Positions 6,450-12,927 of a DNA stretch of 12,927 nt are shown piece by piece; positions within the stretch are counted from its first letter, which is position 1; every line of letters begins with the position of its first letter. The stretch lies in NCBI GenBank assembly GCA_964496205.1, contig CAZBXV010000053.1, positions 1 to 12,927 of the forward strand, read 5' to 3'. Source of the DNA: CAYLHS01 sp964496205 (GTDB lineage Bacteria > Actinomycetota > Acidimicrobiia > Spongiisociales > UBA4744). The notes under the pieces were generated by a model. The model searched no databases. It was given only the letters and a program-made list of their open reading frames with translations, and had not been told where the DNA came from. The position numbers and the translations under genes were made by a program.

Positions 6450-8165
6450 ATGTCCGACCATCTCATCGCGCCTCACGGAGGCGCCCTCGTCGACCTCATC
6501 GATCATGAACATGTCGAAGAACTCAAAGCAGCGTCGCGCGACTGGCCCTCCTGGGACCTCACCGACCGTCAGATCAACGACCTCGAGCTGCTATTGACGG
6601 GCGGATTCTCGCCACTTCGCGGGTTCTTGAGCAGGCAGGACTACGAGTCGGTGCTTACCGACATGCGACTTGCCGACGGCACGTTGTGGCCGATGCCTAT
6701 CACACTCGACGTTACCGAGGAGTTCGCTCGAGGTCTCGAGGCAGGTTCGACGATCGCGCTCCGCGATCCGGAAGGAGTGATGCTTGCCGCACTCTCCGTG
6801 TCGGATGTCTGGAAGCCGGACAAGAAACGCGAGGCGAACGAGGTGTTCGGCACCGCCAGCAGCGAGCATCCCGCCGTCGGTTACCTGTTCGACACGGCCA
6901 ACCCCGTGTATGTGGGTGGAACGCTTCGTGGTACACAGCTGCCTGTTCATTACGACTTCCGTTCGTTGAGGCGAACACCCGCGGAACTCCGGGCACGTTT
7001 TGCTGAGATGGGGTGGACGAAGGTTGTCGCCTTCCAGACGAGGAACCCCATGCATAGGGCCCACGTCGAGCTCACGAGGCGTGCCGCCACCGAAATCGGC
7101 GGCAACCTCCTCATCCACCCCGTCGTTGGTCTCACGAAGCCAGGTGACGTCGATCACTACACGCGAGTTCGTGCGTACCAGGCGGTGCTTGCACGGTACC
7201 CGCGGGAAACCGCGGCCCTCTCACTGCTCCCGCTCGCGATGCGCATGGGCGGACCCCGAGAGGCGGTTTGGCACGCCATCATTCGCAAGAACCACGGGGT
7301 GACTCATTTCATCGTCGGCAGGGACCATGCCGGGCCGGGCTCCGACTCGTCGGGCACGCCGTTCTACGGACCGTACGACGCGCAGGAGCTGTTGCGCGAG
7401 CATGAGGACGAACTGGGTGTCGCGATGGTGCCATTCAAGATGATGGTGTACCTCGAGGATCGCGACGCCTACGCGCCTATCGATGAGATTCCGGAAGGAT
7501 CGAGAACCTTGTCGATCTCGGGCACAGAGCTGAGAGAACGGCTGGCCGAGGGGCGCGAGATCCCCTCCTGGTTCACGTATCCCGAGGTGGTCGAAGAGCT
7601 GCGTCGAACCCATCCGCCACGATCCAAGCAAGGGTTCACCGTCTTCTTCACCGGTCTGTCCGGTTCAGGGAAGTCGACGATCGCCAACGCACTGCTCGTC
7701 AAGCTCTCCGAGATCGGAGGACGGCCGATCACGATTCTGGACGGGGACCTCGTTCGCAAGAACCTGTCGTCCGAGCTCGGGTTCTCGAAGGAGCATCGGG
7801 ACATCAACATTCGACGGATCGGCTTCGTGGCATCTGAGATCACAAAGCATCGTGGGATCGCGATCTGTGCCCCGATAGCGCCATACGAGCGGATTCGCAG
7901 GGAGAACAGGGAGCTGATCTCGAGCTATGGCGGATACATCCTCGTGTACGTGGACACACCGCTCGACGTATGCGAGCAGCGCGATCGCAAGGGTCTGTAC
8001 GCGAAGGCTCGCGCCGGGATCATCAAGGAGTTCACCGGCATCTCCGATCCGTACGAGGCGCCGTCGGACGCCGACATCGCCATCGACACCACGGACACGA
8101 GTCCTGAAGAGGCAGCCAACCAGATCATCGTCGAACTGGAGCGGCTGGGGTATCTGGATAGATAG
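6450..8165 (+). CDS. sat-cysC: Bifunctional sulfate adenylyltransferase / adenylylsulfate kinase
   Basis: This single 571-residue protein carries both steps of sulfate activation: ATP + sulfate to APS, then APS + ATP to PAPS. The N-terminal two thirds is a Sat-type ATP sulfurylase with GGFSPLRGFL (51-60), the nucleotide/sulfate motif QTRNPMHRAH (196-205) and GRDHAGPG (290-297). The C-terminal third (about 395-571) is an APS kinase with an intact P-loop GLSGSGKST (402-410), DGDLVRKNLSSELGFS (431-446), the DINIRRIGFVA segment (451-461) and KGLYAKAR (514-521). The intact P-loop separates it from fungal ATP sulfurylases, whose kinase-like domain is degenerate. The arrangement matches bacterial Sat-CysC fusions such as that of Aquifex. 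Many Actinobacteria instead use the unrelated CysD/CysN sulfurylase. It leads a three-gene plus-strand unit, with the permease gene 27 nt behind. Confidence 0.95.
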   Translation: MSDHLIAPHGGALVDLIDHEHVEELKAASRDWPSWDLTDRQINDLELLLTGGFSPLRGFLSRQDYESVLTDMRLADGTLWPMPITLDVTEEFARGLEAGSTIALRDPEGVMLAALSVSDVWKPDKKREANEVFGTASSEHPAVGYLFDTANPVYVGGTLRGTQLPVHYDFRSLRRTPAELRARFAEMGWTKVVAFQTRNPMHRAHVELTRRAATEIGGNLLIHPVVGLTKPGDVDHYTRVRAYQAVLARYPRETAALSLLPLAMRMGGPREAVWHAIIRKNHGVTHFIVGRDHAGPGSDSSGTPFYGPYDAQELLREHEDELGVAMVPFKMMVYLEDRDAYAPIDEIPEGSRTLSISGTELRERLAEGREIPSWFTYPEVVEELRRTHPPRSKQGFTVFFTGLSGSGKSTIANALLVKLSEIGGRPITILDGDLVRKNLSSELGFSKEHRDINIRRIGFVASEITKHRGIAICAPIAPYERIRRENRELISSYGGYILVYVDTPLDVCEQRDRKGLYAKARAGIIKEFTGISDPYEAPSDADIAIDTTDTSPEEAANQIIVELERLGYLDR

Positions 8166-8192
8166 GCTCATCTGACTGGAGGGATACGGGCC

Positions 8193-9956
8193 GTGACATG
8201 GCAAGCATGGCTCACGCTGGCGGTCGTCGTCGCGATTGTCGTCGCGCTCGTTCGTGATCTGCTCTCTCCGGCAGCCGCGATGGGCTCCGGAACGGTCGTG
8301 CTGCTTGCCGCCGGCGTGATCTCGCCGGCACAGGCGCTGTCCGGTTTCTCGAATCCGGCACCCGCAACGATCGCTGCCCTGTTCATCGTTGCGGCGGCGA
8401 TCGGCAAGACCGGCGTTTTGGCTCCTGTTGTCCGGGCCGTCGTCGGCGATCGGGGAGGAACTCGCGGGACGCTGCTGCGATTGACGGGCCCGACTTTGGC
8501 CGCGTCGTCGTTCATGAACAACACGCCGATCGTGGCGATGCTCGCCCCGCAGATCGAGCGTATGGCGCGAAACCGCGGGTGGTCGCCTTCGAAGTTCCTC
8601 ATGCCGCTGTCGTTTGCGGCAATTCTCGGAGGGATTGTGACCCTCATGGGTACCGCAACGAACATCGTCGTGTCCGGACTACTCCAAGCTGACGGGTTCG
8701 AGCCACTCGGCTTCTTCGAGATCACCAAGATCGGCCTGCCGATCGCCGTCGTCGGTGTCGCCGCGATCGTTCTTCTGGCTCCGAGACTGCTGCCCGACAG
8801 GCGGTCGGTGTCCGAGATCGACGACGAGGAGTACCGCCGCTACAACATCACGATGAGGGTGTTGCCGGAGCTGGATGGTTCGACGGTGAGCGGCGCCGGG
8901 CTCAGGCACCTCTCGGGTGTGTTCCTGGCGCAGATAGAGCGATCGGACGAGCTGATCACTCCTGTCGGGCACGACACCGTGCTGCGTGCCGGAGACGTGC
9001 TCAGGTTCGTCGGTCGGGTCAACGAGGTGCTGGACTTGGATTCGATGCCGGGCCTGGTCTCGACGGAGGACTCCCACGTTGCTCGTCTCAACGCTCGCTA
9101 CGTGACGCACTACGAGGCGGTTGTCGGCACTTCCTCCTCACTCGTCGGCCGAACACTTCGGGATGCGGGTTTTCGTGGCCACTACCAGGCGGTCGTCGCG
9201 GCCATCCACAGAGCTGGGCAGCGCATCGACGCCAAGCTCGGTGACGTCGTGTTGCAGCCGGGCGACACGCTGGTCGTCATCGGCGACCGGGATTGGAGCG
9301 TCCGCTGGCGTGAACGCTCCGACTTCGCCCTGATAGCGACCCTCGACGCGGCCCCTCCGGTCCCCGGCAGGCGGGCATGGCTCACCGTGCTGATTGTCGT
9401 GGTCATGATCGGTCTTGCTGTGACGGGCATCGTGCCGCTCGTCACCGCCGCGCTCCTTGGAGCGGCCGCCTTCGTCGTGACCCGCACCATCACCCCTTCG
9501 GATGTTCGAGCGGCGATCGACTTCGACGTGATCATCACGATCGCTGCGGCATTCGGAGTTGCCGCCGGCATGCAGGCGTCAGGTTTGGCAGATATGACGG
9601 CGAAGGGTGTGATAGGCGCGCTCGGCGGTCTCGGAGGGATTGGCGCCCTCGCCGGCGTGATCATCGCGACAGTCATCCTCAAAGAACTCGTGACCAACAA
9701 CGCCGCCGCTCTGATGATCCTGCCGCTTGCACTCGCAACCGCGGCCGAGCTCGGGCTGAACCCCCGGACGTTTGCCCTCGGGGTCGCGGTCGCTGCGGCG
9801 ACGCCGTTCCTCACACCGATCGGATATCAGACGAACTTGATGGTGTACGGGCCCGGCGGGTATCGATTCACCGACTACCTCCGTCTCGGCATTCCCCTAA
9901 CCGTCATCGTCGTTGTGATGCTCCTGATCGGCCTCCCTATCCTGTGGCCGCTGTGA
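8193..9956 (+). CDS. SLC13-family permease with two internal RCK_C-like domains, probable sulfate transporter
   Basis: The 587-residue protein has two membrane halves (about 5-200 and 395-585) separated by a soluble insert. Each half carries the family's paired hairpin motifs: FMNNTP (107-112) and GTATNIVVSG (153-162) in the first, TNNAAALMILP (501-511) and TPIGYQTNLMVYGPGG (541-556) in the second. The Asn/Thr-rich turns are where sodium and anion bind in this fold. The insert (about 213-385) holds two RCK_C (TrkA_C)-like modules, with repeated 'L-x-x-GD-x-L-x-x-x-G' endings at 265-274 (LRAGDVLRFVG) and 354-364 (LQPGDTLVVIG). This layout is known from SAC1/SLT-like sodium/sulfate transporters. 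Position between sat-cysC and cysQ strongly suggests sulfate; the sequence alone would not exclude another anion. The GTG at 8193 has GGAGGG (8178-8183) 9 nt upstream. Confidence 0.9.
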   Translation: MTWQAWLTLAVVVAIVVALVRDLLSPAAAMGSGTVVLLAAGVISPAQALSGFSNPAPATIAALFIVAAAIGKTGVLAPVVRAVVGDRGGTRGTLLRLTGPTLAASSFMNNTPIVAMLAPQIERMARNRGWSPSKFLMPLSFAAILGGIVTLMGTATNIVVSGLLQADGFEPLGFFEITKIGLPIAVVGVAAIVLLAPRLLPDRRSVSEIDDEEYRRYNITMRVLPELDGSTVSGAGLRHLSGVFLAQIERSDELITPVGHDTVLRAGDVLRFVGRVNEVLDLDSMPGLVSTEDSHVARLNARYVTHYEAVVGTSSSLVGRTLRDAGFRGHYQAVVAAIHRAGQRIDAKLGDVVLQPGDTLVVIGDRDWSVRWRERSDFALIATLDAAPPVPGRRAWLTVLIVVVMIGLAVTGIVPLVTAALLGAAAFVVTRTITPSDVRAAIDFDVIITIAAAFGVAAGMQASGLADMTAKGVIGALGGLGGIGALAGVIIATVILKELVTNNAAALMILPLALATAAELGLNPRTFALGVAVAAATPFLTPIGYQTNLMVYGPGGYRFTDYLRLGIPLTVIVVVMLLIGLPILWPL

Positions 9957-10723
9957 ACGACGCATTGATCCGGATTGAACGAGCGCTGCGCGAGGCATCC
10001 CGAGCCCTCGCGCCGTTCACCCCGGGAAAGGTTGATGCTCGCCTGAAGGAAGGCGGCGACCCTGTCACCGACGCCGACCTGGCAGTCAACGTCGTCCTCA
10101 GGGATCTGCTGCCCGAAGCGGGAGACGGATGGCTGTCGGAGGAGACCACCGACGGCGAGGAGCGCCTGGACCGCAGGCGCGTATGGGTGGTTGATCCTGT
10201 CGACGGCACGCGAGAGTTCATTGCCGGAATCCCCGAGTGGTGCGTCTCTGTGGGATTGGTCGAGGACGGAGTCCCGGTCGCGGGCGGCATCTACGCGCCG
10301 TCTCGGGACCAGATGATTCTCGGGGCAGCAGGACACGGCGTCACGCTCAACGGTGTCCCGGGCGGAGCCACCCAGACCGACGACCTACGAGGTGCGCTCG
10401 TACTCGCCTCCCGAAGCGAAACCCGTCGGGGCGAGTGGGAACATTTCTTCTCGACACCGATCTCCATTCGCAACGTTGGGTCCATCGCATACAAGCTTGG
10501 ACTCGTGGGTGCCGGGCTGGCCGATGCAACCTGGACACTGGAACCAAAGCACGAGTGGGACGTGGCCGCCGGCGCGGCGCTCGTGCTGGCCGCCGGAGGT
10601 TCCGTGTTCGGCGTGGACGGTGGGCCGGTGCGCTTCAACCAGCCTGATCCGCTTCTGCCCGGATTCATTGCCACGGCTCCGAGGATCGAGAAGCAGGTTC
10701 GGGAACTGCTGGGGATTCGGTAG
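9953..10723 (+). CDS. cysQ: CysQ-like 3'(2'),5'-bisphosphate nucleotidase (inositol monophosphatase superfamily)
   Basis: The 256-residue protein belongs to the lithium-sensitive metal-dependent phosphatases. The metal-binding set is complete: GGDPVTDADLA (34-44), SEE (62-64), DPVDGTREF (81-89) and EWDVAAG (201-207). The DGT-R-EF variant is typical of CysQ/PAP phosphatases, as against DGT-x-NF in true inositol phosphatases. CysQ dephosphorylates PAP, the by-product of PAPS use, to AMP, and can also limit PAPS levels. The GTG at 9953 overlaps the permease stop as GTGA, indicating coupling. A GTG three codons upstream (9944) is possible. The open frame continues far upstream in the permease gene, but that part is a shadow. 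Activity on other sugar or inositol phosphates is possible; genomic context favours PAP. Confidence 0.88.
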   Translation: MNDALIRIERALREASRALAPFTPGKVDARLKEGGDPVTDADLAVNVVLRDLLPEAGDGWLSEETTDGEERLDRRRVWVVDPVDGTREFIAGIPEWCVSVGLVEDGVPVAGGIYAPSRDQMILGAAGHGVTLNGVPGGATQTDDLRGALVLASRSETRRGEWEHFFSTPISIRNVGSIAYKLGLVGAGLADATWTLEPKHEWDVAAGAALVLAAGGSVFGVDGGPVRFNQPDPLLPGFIATAPRIEKQVRELLGIR

Positions 10724-10735
10724 ACGGCTGTGCAG

Positions 10736-10763
10736 ACTGTTCAGCTGCCAGTCTCCAGCCTCC
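10736..10763. repeat. Degenerate 7-nt-period repeat between convergent genes
   Basis: Four heptads in a row fit a loose A(G/C)nnnnC pattern, among them AGCTGCC and AGCCTCC. They lie in the 81-nt gap between the cysQ stop and the stop of the propeller-like gene. The same period and a nearly identical unit (AGCTGAC) occur at 4358-4385. A 6-bp inverted repeat, AGACTG / CAGTCT (10734-10739 and 10749-10754), overlaps the tract and could form a weak hairpin, without a U-tract. Confidence 0.5.
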
Positions 10764-10804
10764 GGAGCCGACAAGAGCGCGGCCAAGGGCGGCAGCCCTG
10801 CACG

Positions 10805-11479
10805 CTACGGCTGGTACCAGGCGACACCCATCCAAGAGGACCCGCCCGAGGCAAGGATCGCAGGCCCCGGTTCGCCGTCCGCTCCGAGTACCAGAATCGT
10901 GCCCTCTGAGTCGATGGCCAGGATCCACTGTCCGTCCGGTGACCAGATGGTGGTCCCGAATCCGTAGTCGCGAGGACCCTTCACCGTCAGGACCGTTTGG
11001 ATCGGCCCCACGGTCGGCGCGACCCGAATCTGAGCCGTGCCGCGTGCGTTGTCGGGGAAGACGGTGGAGCCGTCCTGGCTGATGTACGTGTCCGTTTTGA
11101 GCCCGTCCTCACCGAAGGGGGCCGTCCCGACGATCTCACCCGACGACGGGTCGATGAGTTGATAGACGGGGCTCTGTCCGGAGTACGTGAGGATCTCGAT
11201 CAGGCCATCCGGTGTCCACGCCAGACCGGACGGCTCGACCGTCCGGTCGAACAGACCGCACATCAGCTGCTTCGTCTCGCCTCCGGAGGCCTGCACGACG
11301 TAGAGACAGGAGGTGTCTTCGTAGGTCATGAACGCGACGGTCCCCGAGATGGCCGGGTTCGGGTTCGCAGCGAGCGATGGGTAGTTGGGGAGCGGGATGA
11401 TGCCGAACACCAGAACGGCGACAGTCGTTGTTACGAGCAGCGCGATCGAGAGCGCGACCGCGACGGCGGCTCGTCTCAT
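10805..11479 (-). CDS. Membrane-anchored or secreted beta-propeller-like protein, unknown function
   Basis: The 224-residue protein begins with a basic start (MRR) and a long hydrophobic segment (about 4-30), a signal anchor or signal peptide. There is no lipobox Cys. The remainder is extracytoplasmic and rich in short beta strands with propeller-blade endings: AWTPDG (87-92), YISQDGSTVF (132-141) and IWSPDGQWIL (178-187), resembling TolB/PD40 repeats. With room for only about four blades it is short for a complete propeller, so it may be a partial one or oligomerise. Cys58 and Cys74 could form a disulfide. Its ATG overlaps the stop of the upstream DUF2157-like gene (ATGA, 11476-11479), so the two are coupled and probably act together at the membrane. 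I cannot assign a ligand. Confidence 0.8.
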   Translation of the reverse strand: MRRAAVAVALSIALLVTTTVAVLVFGIIPLPNYPSLAANPNPAISGTVAFMTYEDTSCLYVVQASGGETKQLMCGLFDRTVEPSGLAWTPDGLIEILTYSGQSPVYQLIDPSSGEIVGTAPFGEDGLKTDTYISQDGSTVFPDNARGTAQIRVAPTVGPIQTVLTVKGPRDYGFGTTIWSPDGQWILAIDSEGTILVLGADGEPGPAILASGGSSWMGVAWYQP

Positions 11480-12408
11480 GGGGTTTGGACCTCATCTCTG
11501 AGTCTGGCGATGAGCAATGCCACCCCGATGAGCAGTGCGCCCGAGAGGAAGAGCGCCACCGGGATACCCAGTGTGTCCTCGAAGTACTGGAAGATGAGCT
11601 GAGGCAGGAAGACGAATACGGCGACTGCACCGCCCACCAGGAGCACCACCTCATGGAGCGAAACGCTGGCCGTCAGGAGGACTCCTGCGGTGATGACGCC
11701 CAGCCACAGTGGCCACGACTGCTCGAGCATCCCCCCGGCCATCGACGGTCCCAGCAGGATTGCCGCAATGCCCAGCACGTACGCTGCCGCCTTCGGCGCG
11801 AGCACGTCTCCCCACGCGAGGAGCACGCACGCAACCCCGATGGCCCAAACCACCAGTCCGAACCAGTCGCTTGGTGCGGAATTCAGCTGGCTCAAGAGAC
11901 TCAGTACCAGCGAATGCGATGCCACGACGAGCGCGGCAAGCTGAAGCGTTTTCCGGTGCAGCAACCACAGGACGAGCGCGGTGGCGAACGACGGCGCGGA
12001 AGCCCAGAGTGCGGCTGCATCTCCGCTGGCGTCGAGCGCGCTGTCCGCCAGCACTCCAAACCACCCGGCGACACCAACAACGGCGAGGAACCAGAGAAAC
12101 CCTGCGAGGCGCCTGCTGGTGTCGCTCGACCCGTTCCGAACCAATGCACCGGCAGCCACGAACCCGACCGTCATGACGCCGACGAGCGTGAGCTTCCCCC
12201 ACGTCTCCAGATCCGCCCAGAACTGCGCGATGAATACCCAGACGGCCACGACGGCCAGGGCTCCGCCGAGGTAGCCGAGGACCTCGGCGATCAGAGAGGA
12301 ACGGCGAGGCTCACGGGACGTCTCGAAGTCGGTGATCGCTGTGACTTGTTCGGTCGATATCAGGTCGGCGTTTTGCCAGCGATCGAGCAGTTCTTGCAGA
12401 TCTCGCAT
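11476..12408 (-). CDS. DUF2157-like multi-pass membrane protein
   Basis: The 310-residue protein starts with a short soluble helix pair (MRDLQELLDRWQNADLISTEQVTAITDFE) typical of DUF2157 proteins, whose N-termini read like 'L-x-x-W-x-x-x-G/D-L-I-x-x-E-Q'. About ten membrane segments follow between residues 40 and 300, ending in a short basic tail (ARLRDE). No catalytic residues are evident. The family has no established biochemical role. I chose the ATG at 12408 because a strong ribosome site, AGGAGG (12418-12423), lies 9 nt upstream; a GTG at 12432 (eight residues longer) has none and would include that site in the coding region. The gene heads a two-gene minus-strand unit with the propeller-like protein and is divergent from the tRNA-tuf operon. 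Confidence 0.82.
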   Translation of the reverse strand: MRDLQELLDRWQNADLISTEQVTAITDFETSREPRRSSLIAEVLGYLGGALAVVAVWVFIAQFWADLETWGKLTLVGVMTVGFVAAGALVRNGSSDTSRRLAGFLWFLAVVGVAGWFGVLADSALDASGDAAALWASAPSFATALVLWLLHRKTLQLAALVVASHSLVLSLLSQLNSAPSDWFGLVVWAIGVACVLLAWGDVLAPKAAAYVLGIAAILLGPSMAGGMLEQSWPLWLGVITAGVLLTASVSLHEVVLLVGGAVAVFVFLPQLIFQYFEDTLGIPVALFLSGALLIGVALLIARLRDEVQTP

Positions 12409-12492
12409 CGCCGGCTTCCTCCTCCCACCCAATCATGCTCCCTCGGACCGCCACTTGGCAAGGGGCGGGGCCTGTCGGCAGGGCCGCTCGGG

Positions 12493-12521
12493 TTTTCCCA
12501 CCGCGACGAGACCGCTATTCT
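12493..12521 (+). promoter_or_regulatory. Candidate promoter of the tRNA-tuf operon
   Basis: TATTCT (12516-12521) is a good -10 with TTTTCC (12493-12498) at 17-nt spacing as a partial -35. The predicted transcript start, near 12528, leaves about 20 nt of leader before tRNA-Tyr. It is the only promoter-like pair in the 141-nt gap from the DUF2157 start (12408) to the tRNA. The rest of that gap is GC-rich and shows no gene. Confidence 0.45.
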
Positions 12522-12549
12522 ACGAGCCGCCCGACCTGGCTTCGGGCTT

Positions 12550-12631
12550 GCCGGGATGCCCGAGCGGCCAAAGGGAGCAGACTGTAAATCTGCCGGCGAT
12601 GCCTTCGGAGGTTCGAATCCTTCTCCCGGCA
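12550..12631 (+). tRNA. tRNA-Tyr (GTA)
   Basis: Acceptor arms GCCGGGA (12550-12556) and TCCCGGC (12624-12630) pair fully, with discriminator A12631. The anticodon stem GCAGA/TCTGC encloses loop CTGTAAA, giving anticodon GTA at 12584-12586. A long variable arm (about 12594-12607) makes it class II, as expected for bacterial tRNA-Tyr. The T-arm contains GGTTCGAATCC. No CCA is encoded. Confidence 0.96.
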
Positions 12632-12677
12632 CCCCCGTCGAAGGCGGCTGTCGCCGCTGTGGCGGGCTGACAATCAG

Positions 12678-12751
12678 GCCTCCTTAGCTCAGTTGGTAGT
12701 AGCGCCGCCATGGTAAGGCGGAGGTCTCCGGTTCGAGTCCGGAAGGAGGCT
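12678..12751 (+). tRNA. tRNA-Thr (GGT)
   Basis: Acceptor arms GCCTCCT (12678-12684) and AGGAGGC (12744-12750) pair fully; the discriminator is T12751. The anticodon stem CCGCC/GGCGG encloses ATGGTAA, giving GGT at 12712-12714. The T-arm CCGG-TTCGAGT-CCGG is normal. The D-arm has an extra nucleotide (GGTAGTAGC in place of the usual GGTAGAGC) and one mismatch. No CCA is encoded. Confidence 0.94.
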
Positions 12752-12791
12752 CGCACTCTTGCTGCGTGTGCAGTGGTGCTGAGGAAGTCGA

Positions 12792-12865
12792 GGCGGCGTA
12801 GCTCAGTTGGTGAGAGCGCTCGACTCATAATCGAGAGGTCGGCAGTTCGAGTCTGCCCGCCGCTA
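12792..12865 (+). tRNA. tRNA-Met (CAT), probably the elongator
   Basis: Acceptor arms GGCGGCG (12792-12798) and CGCCGCT (12858-12864) pair with a terminal G-U; the discriminator is A12865. The anticodon stem CTCGA/TCGAG encloses CTCATAA, giving CAT at 12826-12828. The G1-U72 pair and the lack of the three G-C pairs of initiator tRNA point to the elongator. A tRNA-Ile2 (CAU read after lysidine modification) cannot be fully excluded from the gene alone. No CCA is encoded. Confidence 0.9.
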
Positions 12866-12887
12866 CGAAGACGGAAAGAGGTGTGTG

Positions 12888-12927
12888 ATGGCGAAGGCGA
12901 AGTTTGAGCGGACGAAGCCGCATGTGA
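12888..12927 (+). CDS. tuf: Elongation factor Tu, N-terminal part only (runs off the right edge)
   Basis: The 13 visible residues, MAKAKFERTKPHV, are the conserved start of bacterial EF-Tu, the GTPase that delivers aminoacyl-tRNA to the ribosome. The ATG at 12888 has an AGAGG ribosome site (12877-12881) 6 nt upstream. It follows tRNA-Met by 22 nt, so it is very likely read from the same transcript as the tRNAs. tRNA genes just ahead of a tuf gene are known, for example at E. coli tufB. The GTP-binding motifs lie beyond the window, so identity rests on the N-terminus and context. Confidence 0.9.
   Translation, partial: MAKAKFERTKPHV

Noticed and set aside
9377..9952. Upstream extension of the cysQ frame by 192 codons
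   Set aside because: It overlaps the permease gene in another frame and is Arg/His-rich; the true start is the GTG overlapping the permease stop.
11428..12687. A 419-codon open frame on the plus strand opposite the DUF2157-like gene
   Set aside because: It runs antisense to a well-supported membrane protein and through tRNA-Tyr, is rich in Arg, Pro, Glu and Gln, and has no domain pattern. Such frames are common in high-GC DNA.
1..12927. CRISPR array, transposon, prophage or toxin-antitoxin system
   Set aside because: No spaced direct repeats, transposase, integrase, phage structural gene or toxin-antitoxin pair is visible on either strand.

Overview
The window looks like chromosomal housekeeping DNA from a high-GC actinobacterium-like organism. 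The signs are GC-rich codon use, frequent GTG starts, 4-nt stop/start overlaps, candidate leaderless starts (TAnnnT 7 nt before the start codon), tRNA genes without an encoded CCA end, and an EF-Tu start typical of Actinobacteria. An uncultured lineage near Acidimicrobiia is my guess from general style; it is inference and not shown by the sequence. I see no phage, insertion sequence, CRISPR array or plasmid feature.

Layout. (1) 1-161, minus: the start of a secreted protein that runs off the left edge. (2) 327-1675, plus: an HtpX-type membrane metalloprotease, translationally coupled to an unrecognised small multi-pass membrane protein. (3) 1739-6336, minus: transketolase, PduO-type cob(I)alamin adenosyltransferase, leucyl aminopeptidase and a half-size AbrB-family membrane protein, listed in transcription order. 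(4) 6450-10723, plus: a compact sulfate module made of a fused ATP sulfurylase/APS kinase, an SLC13-type permease with two cytosolic RCK_C-like domains, and a CysQ-like 3'-phosphoadenosine-phosphate phosphatase. (5) 10805-12408, minus: a coupled pair, a DUF2157-like membrane protein and a membrane-anchored beta-propeller-like protein. (6) 12550-12927, plus: tRNA-Tyr, tRNA-Thr, tRNA-Met and the start of tuf (EF-Tu), the conserved lead-in to a translation operon.

The clearest functional unit is region 4. It would import sulfate, activate it to APS and PAPS, and clear the PAP by-product. No PAPS reductase, sulfite reductase or sulfotransferase lies in the window, so the fate of PAPS is open. Region 3 mixes central carbon metabolism, cofactor activation and peptide turnover with no obvious common theme.

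Non-coding points worth attention are two short 7-nt-period repeats with a related consensus in separate intergenic gaps (4358-4385 and 10736-10763), candidate leaderless promoters before htpX and the adenosyltransferase, and a perfect palindrome plus a distant matching arm between convergent genes (1687-1734). I found no clearly new biological system. The uncharacterised partners of HtpX and of the DUF2157 protein, and the heptad repeats, are the best leads.
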